Assembly: GCF_900114495.1 (NCBI RefSeq)
Contig: NZ_FOZI01000001.1
Span: 267,469 to 331,468 of the forward strand
Origin: Dyella sp. OK004
Lineage (GTDB): Bacteria; Pseudomonadota; Gammaproteobacteria; Xanthomonadales; Rhodanobacteraceae
DNA length: 64,000 nucleotides
Reading direction: 5' to 3'
The stretch's first letter is position 1, and every line of letters starts with the position of its first letter. The notes under the pieces are model-generated. The model ran no database searches and was not told where the DNA came from. It was given only the letters and a program-made list of their open reading frames with translations. A program made the translations under genes and the position numbers. Below, one piece after another: positions 62,099 through 64,000 of the stretch.

Positions 62099-62352
62099 GT
62101 CACTTACCTCTGCCCCGCCGTGCCGGGGTCGCCACCCAGGCTTCCCCTCCCAAACCCGGCGTCGGGTCTACAGATGAATGAGCACTATATCAGCGCCCGG
62201 GCGATCCCGGAAACCACCCGACGCGGGACCTATCTTTCAATCCTGACAAGCATTTGCATGCGTTTTGCAACGAAGTTGATCTATGCTGCGGAAAACCCGA
62301 GCACCGTTGCATTGTTTGAACGCTCTTTCGCTGTTGCCTGAAGGACGACTAC
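62099..62352. other. Divergent promoter region sapC / HNH gene
   Basis: 254 bp with an AT-richer stretch at about 62220-62320. It must hold the promoters of both genes. No further element recognised. Confidence 0.4.
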
Positions 62353-62976
62353 ATGCCGATGGAAGCCCCAATGCGGCTGATTGAAATGCCGAATCGCGTC
62401 GCCGACCTGCACTCGACCCGGGTGCTGTCGCTGGACGCTGGCGGCCGCATTCTTGACTGGATCAGCTGGCAGGAAGCCGTTTGCCTCTACGTCCGCGAGG
62501 CCGTGGCCTGGACCCTCGGCGACCCTTGTCTGACCGTGCATGGCGGGCATAACCGCGAGCTCGGCGAACAGAGCCGTCTGCATCTGCACCCGATCGTCGC
62601 CAGCACCGGCCATTGCCACGACCACGCCATCGACCCGGCACCGGCCCTGACCAATACCGCGTTGTTCGCGCGCGACCGCTATATCTGTCTGTATTGCGGC
62701 GAGCGCTTCAGCCGCGGCGAACTGACTCGCGACCATGTGCTTCCGATCTCCAAGCGCGGCAAGGACGAGTGGGAGAACGTGGTCAGCGCCTGCCTCGCCT
62801 GCAATCTGAGGAAGAGCAACCGCACCCCGCAGCAGGCCAACATGCCCTTGCTGGCCGTGCCGTACCGGCCGAGCTGGGTGGAGCACCTGATCCTGTCCAA
62901 CCGCAACATCCTGGCTGACCAGATGGAATTCCTGGTCAACCACCTGCCCCGCGACCGCCGTCCGATGATGGCCTGA
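62353..62976 (+). CDS. HNH endonuclease-domain protein
   Basis: A 207-residue protein with a classical HNH nuclease domain at about residues 105-165: FARDRYICLYCGERF (first CxxC), LTRDHVLPISKRGKDEWENVVSACLACNLRKSN (His, Asn and second CxxC). The N-terminal 100 residues (VLSLDAGGRILDWISWQEAV) form the conserved part of this short HNH family found across Proteobacteria, usually in stand-alone genes. Its DNA target and purpose are unknown. GAAGGACG precedes the ATG. It converges on the iron permease gene. Confidence 0.92.
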   Translation: MPMEAPMRLIEMPNRVADLHSTRVLSLDAGGRILDWISWQEAVCLYVREAVAWTLGDPCLTVHGGHNRELGEQSRLHLHPIVASTGHCHDHAIDPAPALTNTALFARDRYICLYCGERFSRGELTRDHVLPISKRGKDEWENVVSACLACNLRKSNRTPQQANMPLLAVPYRPSWVEHLILSNRNILADQMEFLVNHLPRDRRPMMA

Positions 62977-62983
62977 GGCAGGC

Positions 62984-63403
62984 TCAACGCCTGCCCGCCT
63001 GTCGCGCATCCTCGACCGCTTCCTCGAACTTCGCCAGATCGCCCCGCGCCGCTTCCGCCAGCCGCGCGTAGTGGCGGCGGATCAATTCCAGCTCCTGTTC
63101 GTCCAGCTCTTCCAGGGCTAGCAGTGCGTTGTGCGCCCGGCTGCTGCAGATCAGTTCGTCCAGCTTGATCTGCAAGGCGGCGCTGTCGCGGTTCTGCGTG
63201 CTCTGGATCAGGAACACCATCAGAAACGTGATGATGGTGGTGCCGGTGTTGATCACCAATTGCCAGGTATCGCCAAAGTGGAACAGCGGGCCGGTAAGGG
63301 CCCAGATCAAGACCACCAGCACAGCCAGCAGGAAGGCGGCGGGCCTGCCGGCGTAACGGGCGGTGGCATCGGAAAAGCGGCGGAAAGCGGTCTGCGCGGT
63401 CAT
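62984..63403 (-). CDS. Low-affinity iron permease-family protein
   Basis: A 139-residue membrane protein of the Iron_permease (PF04120) family. Two transmembrane helices (AAFLLAVLVVLIWALTGPLF and the IITFLMVFLIQSTQNRD region) with the family block WQLVINTGTTIITFLMVFLIQ are followed by a cytoplasmic acidic helix (LEELDEQELELIRRHYARL). The yeast Fet4 link gives the name; iron transport by bacterial members is not shown. AAGGAG precedes the ATG. Confidence 0.9.
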   Translation of the reverse strand: MTAQTAFRRFSDATARYAGRPAAFLLAVLVVLIWALTGPLFHFGDTWQLVINTGTTIITFLMVFLIQSTQNRDSAALQIKLDELICSSRAHNALLALEELDEQELELIRRHYARLAEAARGDLAKFEEAVEDARQAGRR

Positions 63404-63565
63404 GGCACGCTCCTTAAGCCGGGTGTGCGGATGGCTTAAACACTGGCTCCCGCCGCGTCAGGACGATGTGACACAGGCTTTTGTCCTGCCTGAACGAAGT
63501 GCATGACACCACAGCTTCACGATTCCGCCCTTGCTCCGCCCTGCCGCTGGTTCAACAATACGCGG

Positions 63566-64000
63566 ATGAACGATTTGTCCCACTACCCCCATCTGGCGAC
63601 CATCGACACGCCGGCCGACCTGCGCCGCGTCCCCGATGAGGAGCTTCCTGCCGTCGCGGAAGAACTGCGCCGCTATCTGATCGAAGCCGTCGCCAGCTCG
63701 GGCGGCCACTTCGGCGCGGGCCTGGGCGTGGTGGAACTCACCGTGGCGCTACACCACGTGTTCGACACCCCCAACGACCGCCTGGTCTGGGACGTCGGCC
63801 ACCAGTGCTATCCGCACAAGATCCTCACCGGCCGCCGCGACCGCATCACCAGCATCAAAAAGAAGGACGGCCTGGCGCCGTTCCCGCGCCGCGAAGAAAG
63901 CGAGTACGACACCTTCGGCGTCGGCCACTCCTCCACCTCGATTTCGGCTGCGCTGGGCATGGCCATCGCCGCGCAGCGCAAAGGCGATCCGCGCAAATTC
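63566..64000 (+). CDS. dxs: 1-deoxy-D-xylulose-5-phosphate synthase, 5' part
   Basis: The first 145 residues of DXS, cut by the window edge. The thiamine-diphosphate enzyme makes DXP from pyruvate and glyceraldehyde-3-phosphate, first step of the MEP isoprenoid pathway. Recognised: [41 protein letters not shown], and [19 protein letters not shown]. The ATG at 63566 gives a usual N-terminus; an in-frame ATG at 63503 would add 21 residues. Confidence 0.95.
   Translation, partial: MNDLSHYPHLATIDTPADLRRVPDEELPAVAEELRRYLIEAVASSGGHFGAGLGVVELTVALHHVFDTPNDRLVWDVGHQCYPHKILTGRRDRITSIKKKDGLAPFPRREESEYDTFGVGHSSTSISAALGMAIAAQRKGDPRKF

Overview
The window looks like a chromosome segment of a gammaproteobacterium of the Xanthomonadales, most likely Rhodanobacteraceae (Dyella, Rhodanobacter or Luteibacter type). 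The evidence is a GC-rich composition, a fused aspartokinase/diaminopimelate decarboxylase, the MurD2-MurL route to D-glutamate in peptidoglycan, several large TonB-dependent receptors, and the typical 'cccctcacccc...gggagaggg' intergenic repeats. No phage, insertion sequence, CRISPR array, tRNA or rRNA was seen. The assignment to a genus is inference.

Layout. 1-7 kb: the 5' end of an XRE regulator, a Tat/lipobox hydrolase-like protein, a TonB receptor, a membrane diguanylate cyclase and an AmpD-like lipoprotein amidase. 7.5-16 kb: mostly housekeeping (OsmC, murD2-murL, a DUF559 protein, the LysC-LysA fusion, class I fumarase). 16.3-26.2 kb: a secreted S53 peptidase, an amino-acid permease, an isoquinoline-oxidoreductase-like pair that seems to have lost key cofactor and catalytic residues, and a second TonB receptor. 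26.6-36.7 kb: two tandem TonB-like proline-rich membrane proteins, an EF-G paralogue, a signal-peptide hydrolase homologue without its serine nucleophile, a short Gre-like factor, a 49-residue peptide behind a near-consensus sigma-54 promoter, and a LytS/LytTR two-component pair. 36.9-49.8 kb: a LysR/MFS divergent pair, a PA14-containing GH3 glycosidase with a glycolipid-binding-domain protein, a SET-domain methyltransferase, a LEA-like lipoprotein, an acyl-CoA dehydrogenase, an S9 peptidase, a GNAT protein and a small secreted protein. 49.9-55.7 kb: a tripartite heavy-metal-type RND efflux operon. 56-61.2 kb: a TonB receptor followed by an exported flavin amine oxidase, cytochrome c and RidA. 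61.3-64 kb: SapC, an HNH protein, a low-affinity iron permease-family protein and the start of dxs.

The most coherent candidate for a new system is 55980-61192. There a Tat-exported FAD amine oxidase, a Sec-exported c-type cytochrome and a Sec-exported RidA imine deaminase sit behind a TonB receptor, as expected for amine uptake and periplasmic oxidation with electrons passed to cytochrome c and the imine cleared outside the cytoplasm. The other notable items are the IorAB-like pair lacking all four N-terminal [2Fe-2S] cysteines and the catalytic Glu, and a composite intergenic repeat present six times in 64 kb whose hairpin arms change in a compensatory way between copies.

Starts were chosen from ribosome-binding sites, signal peptides and family N-termini. 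All homology statements come from motif recognition, not database searches.
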